Source of the DNA: Gammaproteobacteria bacterium
GTDB lineage: Bacteria > Pseudomonadota > Gammaproteobacteria > UBA11654
Assembly (NCBI GenBank): GCA_018672815.1
Contig: JABHDX010000118.1
Coordinates: forward strand, 1-64,000
Length of the DNA: 64,000 nucleotides
Direction of reading: 5' to 3'
Numbering within the stretch: position 1 is the first letter of the stretch; each line of letters opens with the position of its first letter. Shown here in pieces: positions 28,774 through 37,914 of the stretch. Both the position numbers and the translations under genes were made by a program. The notes under the pieces were generated by a model. It saw only the letters and a program-made list of their open reading frames with translations. It searched no databases and had not been told where the DNA came from.

Positions 28774-29382
28774 ATGTTAACGCCAAGTGAGAAAAAGACC
28801 TTTAAATTTATTCAGCAATACTTCATGGAGAAAGGCTATGCTCCAACCTTAAGAGAAATAGCGCAAGGTATTGGAATTAATTCAAGAGGAGTTGTGCATC
28901 GGTATTTAAAATCATTGGAATCTTCTAACTTAATTAACATCTTGCCAAATAGGAAACGCGGTATTCATTTAAACCCAGAGGCTAGTGAGAATATTCCACT
29001 AGTGCCAACTATCCCTCTTTTAGGTCGAATTGCTGCAGGTCAGCCCATTGAAGCTATTGAGGGTCGGGATGAAATTAATTTAGCTGATTTCATCATGAAT
29101 GCAGATAGATTTGCTTTACAAGTCACAGGAGATTCAATGATGGAAGCAGGTATTCTTGATGGTGACACTGTCATAATAAAACATCAAAATATTGCCAATA
29201 ATGGAGATATTATAGTTGCATTAATAGATGGTCTCGAGGCAACACTGAAACGACTTAAAAAACTACCAGACGGAATGGTTCTTTTAGTGCCTGAAAATCA
29301 GTTTATGGAAACCATTGCCTACGAACCAGAACGTGTTCAAATACAAGGAGTAGTTGTTGGACAACTCAGAAGTTACCAGTGA
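28774..29382 (+). CDS. lexA: LexA repressor, SOS regulator
   Basis: A 202-residue transcriptional repressor that self-cleaves upon RecA activation. The winged-helix domain (1-70) has APTLREIAQGIGINSRGVVH. The cleavage site is A88-G89 in LGRIAAGQP. The catalytic Ser is S121 in VTGDSMMEAG and the Lys K159 in LEATLKRLKK. The HTH recognition segment (SRGVVHRYLKSLE) differs from the classical enterobacterial one, consistent with a different operator. It is first in an operon with a Y-family polymerase that starts inside it. Confidence 0.95.
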   Translation: MLTPSEKKTFKFIQQYFMEKGYAPTLREIAQGIGINSRGVVHRYLKSLESSNLINILPNRKRGIHLNPEASENIPLVPTIPLLGRIAAGQPIEAIEGRDEINLADFIMNADRFALQVTGDSMMEAGILDGDTVIIKHQNIANNGDIIVALIDGLEATLKRLKKLPDGMVLLVPENQFMETIAYEPERVQIQGVVVGQLRSYQ

Positions 29383-30610
29383 TCGCTTGCCTTGGCCTAG
29401 AATAATTGCATTAGTTGACATGAATTCATTCTTTGCATCCATTGAGCAAATGGATCAACCAGAGTTATTTGGACGACCTGTTGCGGTTACTAATGGTATT
29501 CAAGGTACCTGTATTATCACTTGCTCCTATGAAGCTAGATATTGGGGAATTAAAACTGGTATGCGTCTTAAAGAAGCACGCAAACTTTGTCCAGATTTAA
29601 TTCAAAGGCCCTCCAGGCCAAAACGCTATGCTGAAATCTCTATAAAAATTATGCAAGGTTTAAATAAATTAACTCCTGATATAGAAGTCTATTCAGTTGA
29701 TGAAGCATTTCTTGATATGACTCATTGTCAAAAAATTATAAGATCGCCTGAGAAACTGGCTGAAGAAATAAAAGAATTAGTTTTCAAGCTATCAGGTCTA
29801 CCCTGCTCCATTGGAATCAGTGGCGATAAAACAACTGCAAAATATGCTGCTAAACAAAATAAGCCTAATGGTATAACTATAGTGCATCCAAGCAAATCAG
29901 AAAGGATTCTCCATGATGTCCCTGTTACTGAGTTGTGCGGTATTGCAAAAGGTATTGGTGGCTTCTTACAATCTTATGGAGTCTATACTTGTGGTGATAT
30001 GAAAAATATTCCTATTAGTCTATTGGGTAAACATTTTGGTCATCCAGGGAGACGGATCTGGCTTATGGCTCAAGGAAAAGATCCTGAAAAAATACATACT
30101 GATATTGCTGAACCTAAATCCATTGGACATGGCAAAGTAATGCCACCTAATACAAAAGATATCCGAATCATCAAAACATATTTACAACATATGAGTGAAA
30201 AAGTTGGATCTCGACTTAGAAAACATAACCTAAAAGCATCTAAATTCTATATAGGTTTTCGCTCTAAACATCGTTGGCTTAGTCAAAAAATGTATAGCCA
30301 ATACCCAACTGATGACGGAATATGCATTATGAGATTAGGTCAATTATTGATTCATCAGCAATGGAATGGCGAAGGAATTAGTCAAATTCAAGTAACAGCA
30401 ATAAAACCAAATAAAACTGATCAACAAATTAATTTCTTTGAAAACCAAGAAAAAAAGAATCACTCCAATAAGAAAAATAAGGTCCTAGATTGCATCAATG
30501 AACGATATGGAGATTTAACAATAGCTCCCAGCAACTTAATCCATCGATCAAGTATGCCTGATGTCATTGCACCTGCTTGGAAACCAAATGGTCATAGGAG
30601 AACGATATAA
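29354..30610 (+). CDS. Y-family translesion DNA polymerase
   Basis: A 418-residue DinB/UmuC-superfamily polymerase. Metal-binding residues are visible in LVDMNSFFASIEQ (D22) and YSVDEAFLDM (D116, E117). The little-finger region and a C-terminal tail follow, ending APAWKPNGHRRTI. The start is TTG at 29354 (or the next TTG at 29357) after AAGGAG, inside the lexA 3' end. It is neither clearly dinB nor umuC, so no symbol is given. Being in the lexA operon, it should be SOS-induced. Confidence 0.9.
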   Translation: MLDNSEVTSDRLPWPRIIALVDMNSFFASIEQMDQPELFGRPVAVTNGIQGTCIITCSYEARYWGIKTGMRLKEARKLCPDLIQRPSRPKRYAEISIKIMQGLNKLTPDIEVYSVDEAFLDMTHCQKIIRSPEKLAEEIKELVFKLSGLPCSIGISGDKTTAKYAAKQNKPNGITIVHPSKSERILHDVPVTELCGIAKGIGGFLQSYGVYTCGDMKNIPISLLGKHFGHPGRRIWLMAQGKDPEKIHTDIAEPKSIGHGKVMPPNTKDIRIIKTYLQHMSEKVGSRLRKHNLKASKFYIGFRSKHRWLSQKMYSQYPTDDGICIMRLGQLLIHQQWNGEGISQIQVTAIKPNKTDQQINFFENQEKKNHSNKKNKVLDCINERYGDLTIAPSNLIHRSSMPDVIAPAWKPNGHRRTI

Positions 30611-31020
30611 TGTGTGGAGGGGCATCTTACCATCACAATGGAGACCATATGAGAGTTTACTTTCCTAATCCAAAAGCAAAACTTCCAGTGATAGCAAAAG
30701 ACAATCAAACAAAATTAGTTCTTTGGGGAAGAAGAAAAGGACAATCAGGGAAATTACCCTTGGGTGGATGGGCAAGATTAGACTCAATTCATTCGGGCGT
30801 TTGGGATAGGTGGTTTCCTAAACCAGTTAAGATACCGGTACTTAGTTTTATGGAAAAAGATCATGAAGGAAAAAGTCACTGGTTTGATTTGATAAAAGGA
30901 CAATGGATACAAGGATTAATAGCTATGGAAAATCAAGAACAAAGATTATATGTGGTCACCATTGAACCCGAACTAGAATTTAGTATTCACGATCGATGGC
31001 CAAGAGTAATGAGTGGATAG
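30610..31020 (+). CDS. Short SRAP-like (YedK/HMCES-related) protein
   Basis: A 136-residue protein beginning MCGG, so Cys2 can become the catalytic N-terminal residue as in SRAP proteins that crosslink abasic sites. It ends IHDRWPRVMSG, like the conserved H-D-R-M-P of SRAP. It is far shorter than the usual 200-plus residues. The N-A-R-x-E segment of YedK seems replaced by GGWARLDS. The start shares a base with the polymerase stop (TAATG). Assignment rests on both termini and the SOS operon, so it is inference. Confidence 0.65.
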   Translation: MCGGASYHHNGDHMRVYFPNPKAKLPVIAKDNQTKLVLWGRRKGQSGKLPLGGWARLDSIHSGVWDRWFPKPVKIPVLSFMEKDHEGKSHWFDLIKGQWIQGLIAMENQEQRLYVVTIEPELEFSIHDRWPRVMSG

Positions 31021-31066
31021 AGTTAATATCTTTGTTAACAATTAAAATCTTGTTTAAGATGGCCTC

Positions 31067-32245
31067 ATGAAAAGATTCCTCATAGTTAGTCTAACTTTTG
31101 TATTTACTGTATTTACCTTTATTGTTATTGGAGCATTATTATTTGGTCCTAAGTATGTTGACAGTAAGATAAATCAAACATCTATACACGCTCCTTTTGA
31201 GGTATCGGATAAGGCAAAAAAATTACATAAGGATTTACTAATTGGTGATTGGCATGCTGATAGCACGTTATGGAATCGTGATTTATCTAATCGCTATGAT
31301 TATGGGCATGTTGATATTCCACGATTACAAAAAGGTAATGTAGCACTCCAAATGTTTACCTCAGTCTCTAAATCACCGAGAGGACAAAACTATAATAAAA
31401 ATGAGACTTCGGCGAATGATAACATCACATCATTGGTTATTTTACAACGATGGCCTATAAAAACTTGGAACAGCCTAGCTGAGAGAGTTATTTATCAGGC
31501 AAGAAAAATTCGTACTCTTGAAAAAGAAGATAGTCAAAATTTTATGTTAATTTTATCTCAATCAGATCTTGATGAATTTTTGCAAAAAAGAAAGTCCAAC
31601 TCAGATTTAATTGGTGGACTTCTTGGTACAGAAGGATCTCATGCTCTAGATGGTGAATTAAAGAATATTGAACGACTGTTCAACGAAGGCTTTCGAATGA
31701 TGAGCCTTCAGCACTTCTTTGACAATAAACTAGGTGGATCATTGCATGGAATATCAGGCAATGGATTAACACAGTTTGGCCAAGAAGCCATTCAGGAAAT
31801 GCTTCGTCTTGGAATTATGATTGATGTATCGCATTCTTCTGAAAATGTCGTAAATGATGTCCTTAATCTAAGCGATCAACCAATTTTAGTGAGTCATACA
31901 GGATTTAATGGTCATTGCCCCTCTTCTAGAAATATTAGTGACTCACTAATGAAAGAAATCGCAAAAAAAGACGGATTAGTTGCAGTAGGGTTTTGGCATG
32001 CAGCTGTTTGTAATAATACTCCTCAATCTGTGGCTGAAGCGATTCAATATGGAATAGAATTAATAGGAGCCAAACATGTAGCCCTTGGCTCTGACTTCGA
32101 TGGAGCAGTCCGTCCAGGCTTTGATACCTCAGAGCTTGTTGCTATTACCCATGAGTTACTGGAAGCTGGTGTAAAAGAATCTGAGATTCGCTTGGTTATG
32201 GGAGAAAATATGTTGAATTTCCTAAAGAAGAATCTAGCTGATTAA
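31067..32245 (+). CDS. Membrane dipeptidase (peptidase M19, renal dipeptidase family)
   Basis: A 392-residue zinc dipeptidase with an N-terminal membrane anchor or uncleaved signal (about 4-27). The metal motif is GDWHADSTLWN, the bridging Glu is in GLLGTEGSHAL, and later metal-site segments are DVSHSSENV and LVSHTGFNG. LGSDFDGAVRPG is also present. It likely hydrolyses dipeptides in the periplasm. It stands 46 bases after the SRAP-like gene but is functionally unrelated. Confidence 0.92.
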   Translation: MKRFLIVSLTFVFTVFTFIVIGALLFGPKYVDSKINQTSIHAPFEVSDKAKKLHKDLLIGDWHADSTLWNRDLSNRYDYGHVDIPRLQKGNVALQMFTSVSKSPRGQNYNKNETSANDNITSLVILQRWPIKTWNSLAERVIYQARKIRTLEKEDSQNFMLILSQSDLDEFLQKRKSNSDLIGGLLGTEGSHALDGELKNIERLFNEGFRMMSLQHFFDNKLGGSLHGISGNGLTQFGQEAIQEMLRLGIMIDVSHSSENVVNDVLNLSDQPILVSHTGFNGHCPSSRNISDSLMKEIAKKDGLVAVGFWHAAVCNNTPQSVAEAIQYGIELIGAKHVALGSDFDGAVRPGFDTSELVAITHELLEAGVKESEIRLVMGENMLNFLKKNLAD

Positions 32246-32289
32246 GAACACTATTTAAGTGATTGTTTGTCCTTTTAGGTATACCTTTT

Positions 32290-33306
32290 CTAGAAAGATG
32301 TTAGAAAAGATGCTGCATTACCACCAGATACTTCAGCCTTTCTAGCTGCTATTAGATAGTCAACTCCTTCTGGCGATAATTCATCATGATTACCGTAGAT
32401 TCTTGTTACTCGGTTTTTATGAAATATTTTTACTTGTGAATGAAAAGGAATAACCGTTTCAGGATTATTGCCAAAAAGTTCTCGATGCTTTTCAGGTAAT
32501 CGGTACCAAGGTACTGTCATATTATGATGATGAGCATTATGGAAACCAAAGTTCAAAGTTAACCAGTTAATGGCTTCAATGCTAAAAGAATGAGGATTAC
32601 TGTATGTATGTATCTGTTCCCATTCATAGTCACCCTGTCTTGCTGGTTTGTCATTACTAAAAAGAGTTAGATTGTAGGGGTAATCATGTTGAATTGAATC
32701 CATGAATCGCAGAACAGTCAAGAGTAAGATATAAGAGAAAGTATACAAAAGAGCAACTTTTGGAAAATAGATGATTAACGCTAAGAACATAGTGAATCTT
32801 ATAACAATAACTGCAGTATTTCTAAAACGTTGATTTCTTCGTTCAGGAATAATAAAAGAAGAAAACATCATAATAAAATGCATGATAAATTCATGAGCAG
32901 GTATATAAAACCATTCAAATATTTTGGTTAATAAATATTTTTTTGGATTGCTTTCAAAAAAGGCTTCATAATCGAACCAGACAACATCATCAACATCAAC
33001 GTGATGTCTAAAATGCTTATGCTGAATATCTTTATACGTTCCATAGGAAGAACCACAAATCCAGCTAAAAATTTCACCAAAATAATTATTAAATCTAATT
33101 CTTTTAAACACTAAATTATGAGCACACTCATGAATTAAGTAAGCGGCAATAATCATGGAATGCCCTAAAAGAAGAGCAGAGAGGATATTTATAATAATGC
33201 TTGAATCAAATAAGCCTAAAAAACCTATAATATAACCAACAATTGAATAAAGAATTGCTCCTCCGTTATAGATCATTCCTTGAGATTCTTTAAATAAGTT
33301 TTCCAT
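32290..33306 (-). CDS. Membrane fatty acid desaturase
   Basis: A 338-residue di-iron integral membrane enzyme. The three histidine boxes are HECAHNLVF, HKHFRHHVD and HNAHHHNM, with hydrophobic segments before and between. Likely substrates are acyl lipids, but regiospecificity is not readable. Sphingolipid-type desaturases share the N-A-H-H-H pattern. With the fabA-fabB pathway also present, the cell may have two routes to unsaturated lipids. Confidence 0.88.
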   Translation of the reverse strand: MENLFKESQGMIYNGGAILYSIVGYIIGFLGLFDSSIIINILSALLLGHSMIIAAYLIHECAHNLVFKRIRFNNYFGEIFSWICGSSYGTYKDIQHKHFRHHVDVDDVVWFDYEAFFESNPKKYLLTKIFEWFYIPAHEFIMHFIMMFSSFIIPERRNQRFRNTAVIVIRFTMFLALIIYFPKVALLYTFSYILLLTVLRFMDSIQHDYPYNLTLFSNDKPARQGDYEWEQIHTYSNPHSFSIEAINWLTLNFGFHNAHHHNMTVPWYRLPEKHRELFGNNPETVIPFHSQVKIFHKNRVTRIYGNHDELSPEGVDYLIAARKAEVSGGNAASFLTSF

Positions 33307-33354
33307 AATTAAAGATTAGCAAATCTATAATGATTCACAATAATTGACACCCTA

Positions 33355-34020
33355 TTAATTCCGTCTACTGTTTTCTCTTCTCCAATCTTCTGGATCTAGA
33401 AAATTACCACTCCAGATTCCTACCCTATTAGTCATTGCTTCAACCATCTCATTTTCATATCGTCGTGAATATTTTAAATAAGCAATAGCCATACCTGACT
33501 TAACCATTTCTGATTGAAGATCCAATCCATTGGCGTAACAGATACTGAGAGTTCGATCGTATTTATCTCTTCCCTCATCTGTACAGCGAACTTCGTTACC
33601 ATCGATGAGTTCTCTGAGTTTTTTTGTAGCTTTTTTACCGCACGCCCAAATTTTGCCATTAGGTTTTTGACAATATTGAGTTTGACCATAGAAATGACTT
33701 TCAGGTGCATCAATACCACTAAATCTAATCTTCGTTCCATTAATAGTAATGGTATCGCCATCAATCACTTTTGCTTTTCCAACTAGATCTATTTTAGGGG
33801 CTTGATCATCTCGATTGTGATATTTGTCATCCAGAGTTGTATCGCCATAGCCGTATATAGAGTCATTGCCTCCCATAGGAACTGATCCTGACTGAATAGG
33901 TGATGGTCCATCATCTCGTTCACGTTCGCCCTCACCTCCATTTTGACTATAAGAGATAGTTGGAAAGATTAAAAAAGAGATAATTGTGAAAAGAATTTTA
34001 TTTCTATTGAATTTTAACAT
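33355..34020 (-). CDS. Secreted thermonuclease-family (SNase) protein
   Basis: A 221-residue protein with a signal peptide (about 1-25), a Gly/Asp-rich linker and an SNase OB-fold domain. The domain runs from GKAKVIDGDTITINGTKIRF through SGIDAPE, GNEVRCTDEGRDKYDR and EMVKSGMAIAYLKYSRRYEN. The catalytic Arg/Glu/Arg pattern appears conserved (RFSGIDAPE, DKYDRTL). It probably acts on DNA outside the cytoplasm, e.g. for nucleotide scavenging. Confidence 0.9.
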   Translation of the reverse strand: MLKFNRNKILFTIISFLIFPTISYSQNGGEGERERDDGPSPIQSGSVPMGGNDSIYGYGDTTLDDKYHNRDDQAPKIDLVGKAKVIDGDTITINGTKIRFSGIDAPESHFYGQTQYCQKPNGKIWACGKKATKKLRELIDGNEVRCTDEGRDKYDRTLSICYANGLDLQSEMVKSGMAIAYLKYSRRYENEMVEAMTNRVGIWSGNFLDPEDWRRENSRRN

Positions 34021-34022
34021 AT

Positions 34023-34820
34023 TTAATAAGCCCTCTTAGTAAGTGTTCTAGCTATAGATCGAGAAATACTTTGCGGTATAATTTTTGCTAAAATTGCAAA
34101 AAATTTATTCAATCTGCCATTAATTAATATCATTTTACCATTCATTACAGCATCAAGCCCCTGCCTAGCTACTGTTTTTGAATCCATCCATAACCATTTG
34201 GGTGCTTTAGCTACTTCATCCATTCCTGCTGCAATATGAAATTCTGTTCTTGTTAGACCAGGACATACAGCCGAACAATGAATTCCTTTATCCAGATATT
34301 GCAGATGTATACTCTCTGAAAATTTGATCTGAAAAATCTTTACTGGACTGTATAATCCTGCCATATCTGGTGATGGAATAAAAGGAGCTAGTGATGCTAA
34401 ATTGATAATTCTTCCATAACCATTATTGACCATACTGGGTAAAAATAAGTAAGTCAGTTCTACTATAGTATTCACCATAACTTGAAGAAAGTTTTGGTGT
34501 CTTTCCCATTCCATTTCTTCAAACTTTCCTGTGTTACCGTATCCTGCATTATTGACTAATGCATCAATATGGATTTCGTTATCTACGCAATATTGATGAA
34601 TATATTTAGGAGCTTCAGGTTTAGAAAGATCCATAGAAATTAGGTCAATCCTAGCATCAGAATTCTTGAGGAGTTTCACCTTTAGATCTTCCAATCTATT
34701 CATCCTTCGAGCTGTAATCACAAGATTAAATCCAGCTTCTAAGAATACTTGTGCAAATGCCTCTCCTATTCCAGATGATGCACCTGTAATTAAAACCGTT
34801 TTTCTAGTCTGCTCTGACAC
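34023..34820 (-). CDS. Short-chain dehydrogenase/reductase
   Basis: A 265-residue Rossmann-fold NAD(P)-dependent SDR. The cofactor motif is TGASSGIGEAF. NNAGYGNTG and the catalytic Y-x-x-x-K in GLYSPVKIF follow, with the Ser in IINLASLAP. The substrate is unknown. It is co-oriented and packed 2 bases from the nuclease gene and 3 bases from crcB. Confidence 0.9.
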   Translation of the reverse strand: MSEQTRKTVLITGASSGIGEAFAQVFLEAGFNLVITARRMNRLEDLKVKLLKNSDARIDLISMDLSKPEAPKYIHQYCVDNEIHIDALVNNAGYGNTGKFEEMEWERHQNFLQVMVNTIVELTYLFLPSMVNNGYGRIINLASLAPFIPSPDMAGLYSPVKIFQIKFSESIHLQYLDKGIHCSAVCPGLTRTEFHIAAGMDEVAKAPKWLWMDSKTVARQGLDAVMNGKMILINGRLNKFFAILAKIIPQSISRSIARTLTKRAY

Positions 34821-34823
34821 TTT

Positions 34824-35207
34824 TTATACCCTAATAATGTTATACCCCAAAAGTGCTAAAAGAACACCAATTATCACCTGTGAGGCAATATATAAAACTA
34901 GTTTCAACAGTTCTCCATTCTGGATAAATAATTGGGCTTCAAAAGCAAATGCGGAGAATGTTGTATAACCCCCTAACACACCAATCGCAATGAACATATA
35001 AAAACTTGTAGGTTCAGATATTTTATTTGAAAAATATCCTGCAAAAAGACCAATAAATAAACAACCAATAATATTTACAAAGAAAGTTCCTAAAGGAATA
35101 GCAGATAAAGGCACAGCTTTCTCAATTAATGCAGTTGAAAGGAAACGGAGTATTGTTCCAAAAAAACCACCAATACCAACCCATATGCTTAATTTTAATA
35201 TTTCCAT
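34824..35207 (-). CDS. crcB: Fluoride channel CrcB/FluC
   Basis: A 127-residue, four-helix membrane protein. GIGGFFGTILRFLSTALIE at the N-terminus, GTFFVNIIGCLFIGLF, and the helix-break region GVLGGYTTFSAFAFE are the Fluc signatures, including the Asn and Phe pore residues. It exports fluoride as a dual-topology dimer. No fluoride riboswitch was recognised upstream. Confidence 0.93.
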   Translation of the reverse strand: MEILKLSIWVGIGGFFGTILRFLSTALIEKAVPLSAIPLGTFFVNIIGCLFIGLFAGYFSNKISEPTSFYMFIAIGVLGGYTTFSAFAFEAQLFIQNGELLKLVLYIASQVIIGVLLALLGYNIIRV

Positions 35208-35260
35208 TCTTATCTCAATAATTATTTAAATTTATCGAATCACACACTAGCATTATAAAA

Positions 35261-35404
35261 CTATGAAATTTCATCTAAAAGTGATTTCGGATCATTCAAC
35301 TTTTTCTTGGATGACTTTCTATCGTATTTAGTTTTATTTTTATGCGTCTTAGTCACACCATGCTTAGGTGTTTTTTTTCTAAATTTTGTTTTTTTCTCAT
35401 CCAT
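35261..35404 (-). CDS. Small Lys-rich basic protein, 47 residues
   Basis: An open frame from ATG 35404-35402 to TAG 35263-35261, starting MDEKKTKFRKKTPKH and ending SLLDEIS. About a third of its residues are Lys or Arg. It lies 10 bases after the diheme cytochrome gene on the same strand. An AAGG lies directly before the start, at short spacing. It resembles small nucleic-acid-binding tails rather than any family I can name. Confidence 0.5.
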   Translation of the reverse strand: MDEKKTKFRKKTPKHGVTKTHKNKTKYDRKSSKKKLNDPKSLLDEIS

Positions 35405-35414
35405 GACCTTAAAC

Positions 35415-36452
35415 TTATTCCATTGAATCTATCCATTCTCTAATCAGAGCTATACCTTCTTGATGTGCTATTGATCTTCCAGATTCAGGCATCATGATAT
35501 CCGGCTCATTTGAGATCATTCTATAGAGAAGTATAGATTGATCTGAAAAACCTGGAACGATTGAATATTTATTGGTACCAGCTCCTCTGCCAGCTGCTAC
35601 TGGTGGCTTATTAATACCAATACTTTTTCTATTATTCTCAAGCAAATTAAGATAGAGCCCTGTGGTATTTGCCGAGCCATTCTTTGAATGACAATGGCCG
35701 CAATTAATATCAAGATAAGCTCTAGCTCTATCATTTAGTGGCTCTTCCGAGTCTGAATAATTAGAAATTGATTGAGGAATTTCAATATTTTCAGAGATTA
35801 GGTTCATTGCTCTCCACTTCACTAACTGATTCATAGGACCTTCAGAATAATGATGTATTTTATTAAGATTCCTTGGTTTAGGTCCTATAGGAACTAAAGA
35901 ATTATTCTTTAAATGACACTCTTTGCATTGATTCTTATTGGGTACACGATAACGAAGATTAGTAAGGTTATTGGATGGATCCAAATATTGAGTTAAGACA
36001 GTCTTACCAGCTATATTTAAGTATGCTTCTTCTTGTTCTTTATCCCAGACATAAGTGATTGCTTCCCAGCCATTTTTTTTATGCAACAGTAATCGTGTTT
36101 CAATTAAATTAATACGATCAGAATTTATTGCTTCATATGAGAATGTTTTTATAAGAACTGAGCCTATAGGAAAATTAAATACTTCATTTTCTTCATACGC
36201 TGCTCTCATAGTTTGAGGAATATAAACAAATCGAGTCTTATCTGCATAATCTGTAAATAGAGGAGATATTAAACTATATGGAAGTACACCAGTATTAGGT
36301 AATTGCCTCTGGGGATTACTGAAAAAACCAAAATCAGAGAGCTTTTCTGGGTGTGTATCCGATAGTATCATCTCTTCATTGACCATTGAAAAGACATTCA
36401 ATGTAAAAATTAAAAAAGCTATAGAAATGGTAGCAACAAACTTTTTAGTCAT
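35415..36452 (-). CDS. Diheme c-type cytochrome, SO2930-like
   Basis: An exported protein of 345 residues with a signal peptide (MTKKFVATISIAFLIFTLNV). Two heme-binding motifs are present: QCKECHLKN (C-K-E-C-H) and NCGHCHSKNG (C-G-H-C-H). The longer frame to 36473 adds seven residues. I prefer the ATG at 36452 because AGGA lies 6 bases upstream and the signal peptide then begins properly. It overlaps the beta-helix gene by 8 bases. Such a pair occurs together in Shewanella-type genomes, where its role is undefined. Confidence 0.82.
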   Translation of the reverse strand: MTKKFVATISIAFLIFTLNVFSMVNEEMILSDTHPEKLSDFGFFSNPQRQLPNTGVLPYSLISPLFTDYADKTRFVYIPQTMRAAYEENEVFNFPIGSVLIKTFSYEAINSDRINLIETRLLLHKKNGWEAITYVWDKEQEEAYLNIAGKTVLTQYLDPSNNLTNLRYRVPNKNQCKECHLKNNSLVPIGPKPRNLNKIHHYSEGPMNQLVKWRAMNLISENIEIPQSISNYSDSEEPLNDRARAYLDINCGHCHSKNGSANTTGLYLNLLENNRKSIGINKPPVAAGRGAGTNKYSIVPGFSDQSILLYRMISNEPDIMMPESGRSIAHQEGIALIREWIDSME

Positions 36453-37683
36453 TATATCCTGATGGCAAATCAATAATAACAGTATTTAAAGGTTCAATAG
36501 TACCCTTAAAGTCGAGAGAATCTCTATTAACTGGATTTGGTAATGAGAGCATATATTGAATAGGTTTAATCGACATAAAAGATGAATCATAGTTATCTTT
36601 CAGTATCAATTTATCTTGTTCAGGCTGGCCAAAAATCATTTGTGATAAGGGAAGTACGCCATCCCAAAATATATCTGGCATATCCTCTTTAGCTAAATGC
36701 TTTACTACTGATGCAATTTCTTTATCCATATCAGGATTGTATCCAGAATTACTCAATCTATTATTATGTATCTGTATCGCCCTAGGGTGAGGATAGTAAT
36801 CAGTTTCATCAATAGCCTCTTCATAAGAATAGCTGACTATCGCTATATTCATCGTTTCATTGCCAGAGATATCATTATCAAATATTTCAACATCAGAATT
36901 TGCCATAACAATAACACCAGTACCTCTTGGGACTTCGCCTACTATATTTCCTTCGGGTGCAAAGTTATCGGTGTCATTATTGAGAATTTGATTACTAAAT
37001 ACTCTCACATGATGCCCCCCTTGTTGAGGCAAATCAGGTAAATCAAACACCAATATTCCACCTGTATTATGTTGAGCTATATTGCTATGCACATCAGCGT
37101 AATAAGAATTTTCAATCTCAATACCTGCGACATTATACTCAGCTCTACTATTACGAACTATGATGTTCTGAGATTGTCCCACATAAATACCAGCATCCGA
37201 TGCACCAATAGCAACACAACCATCAATTAAAACATCTTTGGATTGAACTGGGTATAAACCATAAGCACCATTAGTGCTTTTTGGACCGCTAGTCCATTCC
37301 GTTCTAATATTTATAAAATATATCCCATCTGAACCAATAGCTTTGATTGCATCCCCTTTGGTATTAGTAATGGCAAAATCTTTAAGTAATACTTTATTTG
37401 AAGTGACTAGGAGACCTTGGGCACCAGTCATCTGATTTGAGAAATCTAATATTGTATTCTCATGGCCTTCACCAGATAGAATAATATTGTCAATATCGAG
37501 TGACAATCCATCTTCAATTGAATAGGTACCTGCAGTTAGATGAACTTCGTCACCAGGGTTAGCTAATATTAGAGCTTCTTGTATTTTTTCCTGAGCTTCA
37601 TCTGATGGTGAAACGATGATTACATCTGTCAATGCATCAAAAGAAAAAAGCACAGTAATAATAAATAGTATTCTCATAATCAA
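36445..37683 (-). CDS. Parallel beta-helix repeat protein, exported
   Basis: A 412-residue protein with an N-terminal signal (about 1-19) and a right-handed beta-helix (about 30-300). Turn-like repeats include ENTILDFSNQ, KVLLKDFAITNTKGDAI and IIVRNSRAEYNVAGIEIENS. The architecture resembles polysaccharide lyase/NosD-type folds. No catalytic assignment can be made. The opening residues DVIIVSPSDEAQEKIQEALI resemble the linker common to such families. It is coupled with the diheme cytochrome downstream. Confidence 0.8.
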   Translation of the reverse strand: MIMRILFIITVLFSFDALTDVIIVSPSDEAQEKIQEALILANPGDEVHLTAGTYSIEDGLSLDIDNIILSGEGHENTILDFSNQMTGAQGLLVTSNKVLLKDFAITNTKGDAIKAIGSDGIYFINIRTEWTSGPKSTNGAYGLYPVQSKDVLIDGCVAIGASDAGIYVGQSQNIIVRNSRAEYNVAGIEIENSYYADVHSNIAQHNTGGILVFDLPDLPQQGGHHVRVFSNQILNNDTDNFAPEGNIVGEVPRGTGVIVMANSDVEIFDNDISGNETMNIAIVSYSYEEAIDETDYYPHPRAIQIHNNRLSNSGYNPDMDKEIASVVKHLAKEDMPDIFWDGVLPLSQMIFGQPEQDKLILKDNYDSSFMSIKPIQYMLSLPNPVNRDSLDFKGTIEPLNTVIIDLPSGYND

Positions 37684-37727
37684 ATACTACCAAAGAAAAC
37701 GATTGGAATAATTAGAAAATAAAATAA

Positions 37728-37817
37728 TGGCGGAGAGGGAGGGATTCGAACCCCCGGAAGGTTTGACCCTTCAACGGTTTTCAAGACCGCCGCATTCGAC
37801 CGCTCTGCCACCTCTCC
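37728..37817 (-). tRNA. tRNA-Ser, anticodon TGA
   Basis: 90 bases with a long variable arm and encoded CCA. The acceptor stem GGAGAGG pairs with CCTCTCC. The anticodon stem GCGGT/ACCGT encloses the loop CTTGAAA, giving TGA (reads UCA). The T arm is GGGGGTTCGAATCCCTC. Its 5' half and upstream DNA are repeated at 38599-38680. Confidence 0.97.
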
Positions 37818-37873
37818 TTATTCGTTAGAACCTGTATTCTATAGAGACTCTGGATGTTTTGAAACCTTTATCA
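37792..37873. repeat. Direct repeat copy 1: 5' half of tRNA-Ser plus its promoter region
   Basis: This stretch holds the tRNA-Ser 5' half and about 55 bases upstream of it. It aligns with 38599-38680 in the same orientation. The stretch GCTCTGCCACCTCTCCTT is identical in both, and the flanking 60 bases match well, with TTAGAA(C/T)CTGTATTCT especially conserved. Confidence 0.85.
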
Positions 37874-37914
37874 TTTATCAGGTGAAACCCTCTTTGGTCG
37901 CACTTTGGTCGCAT

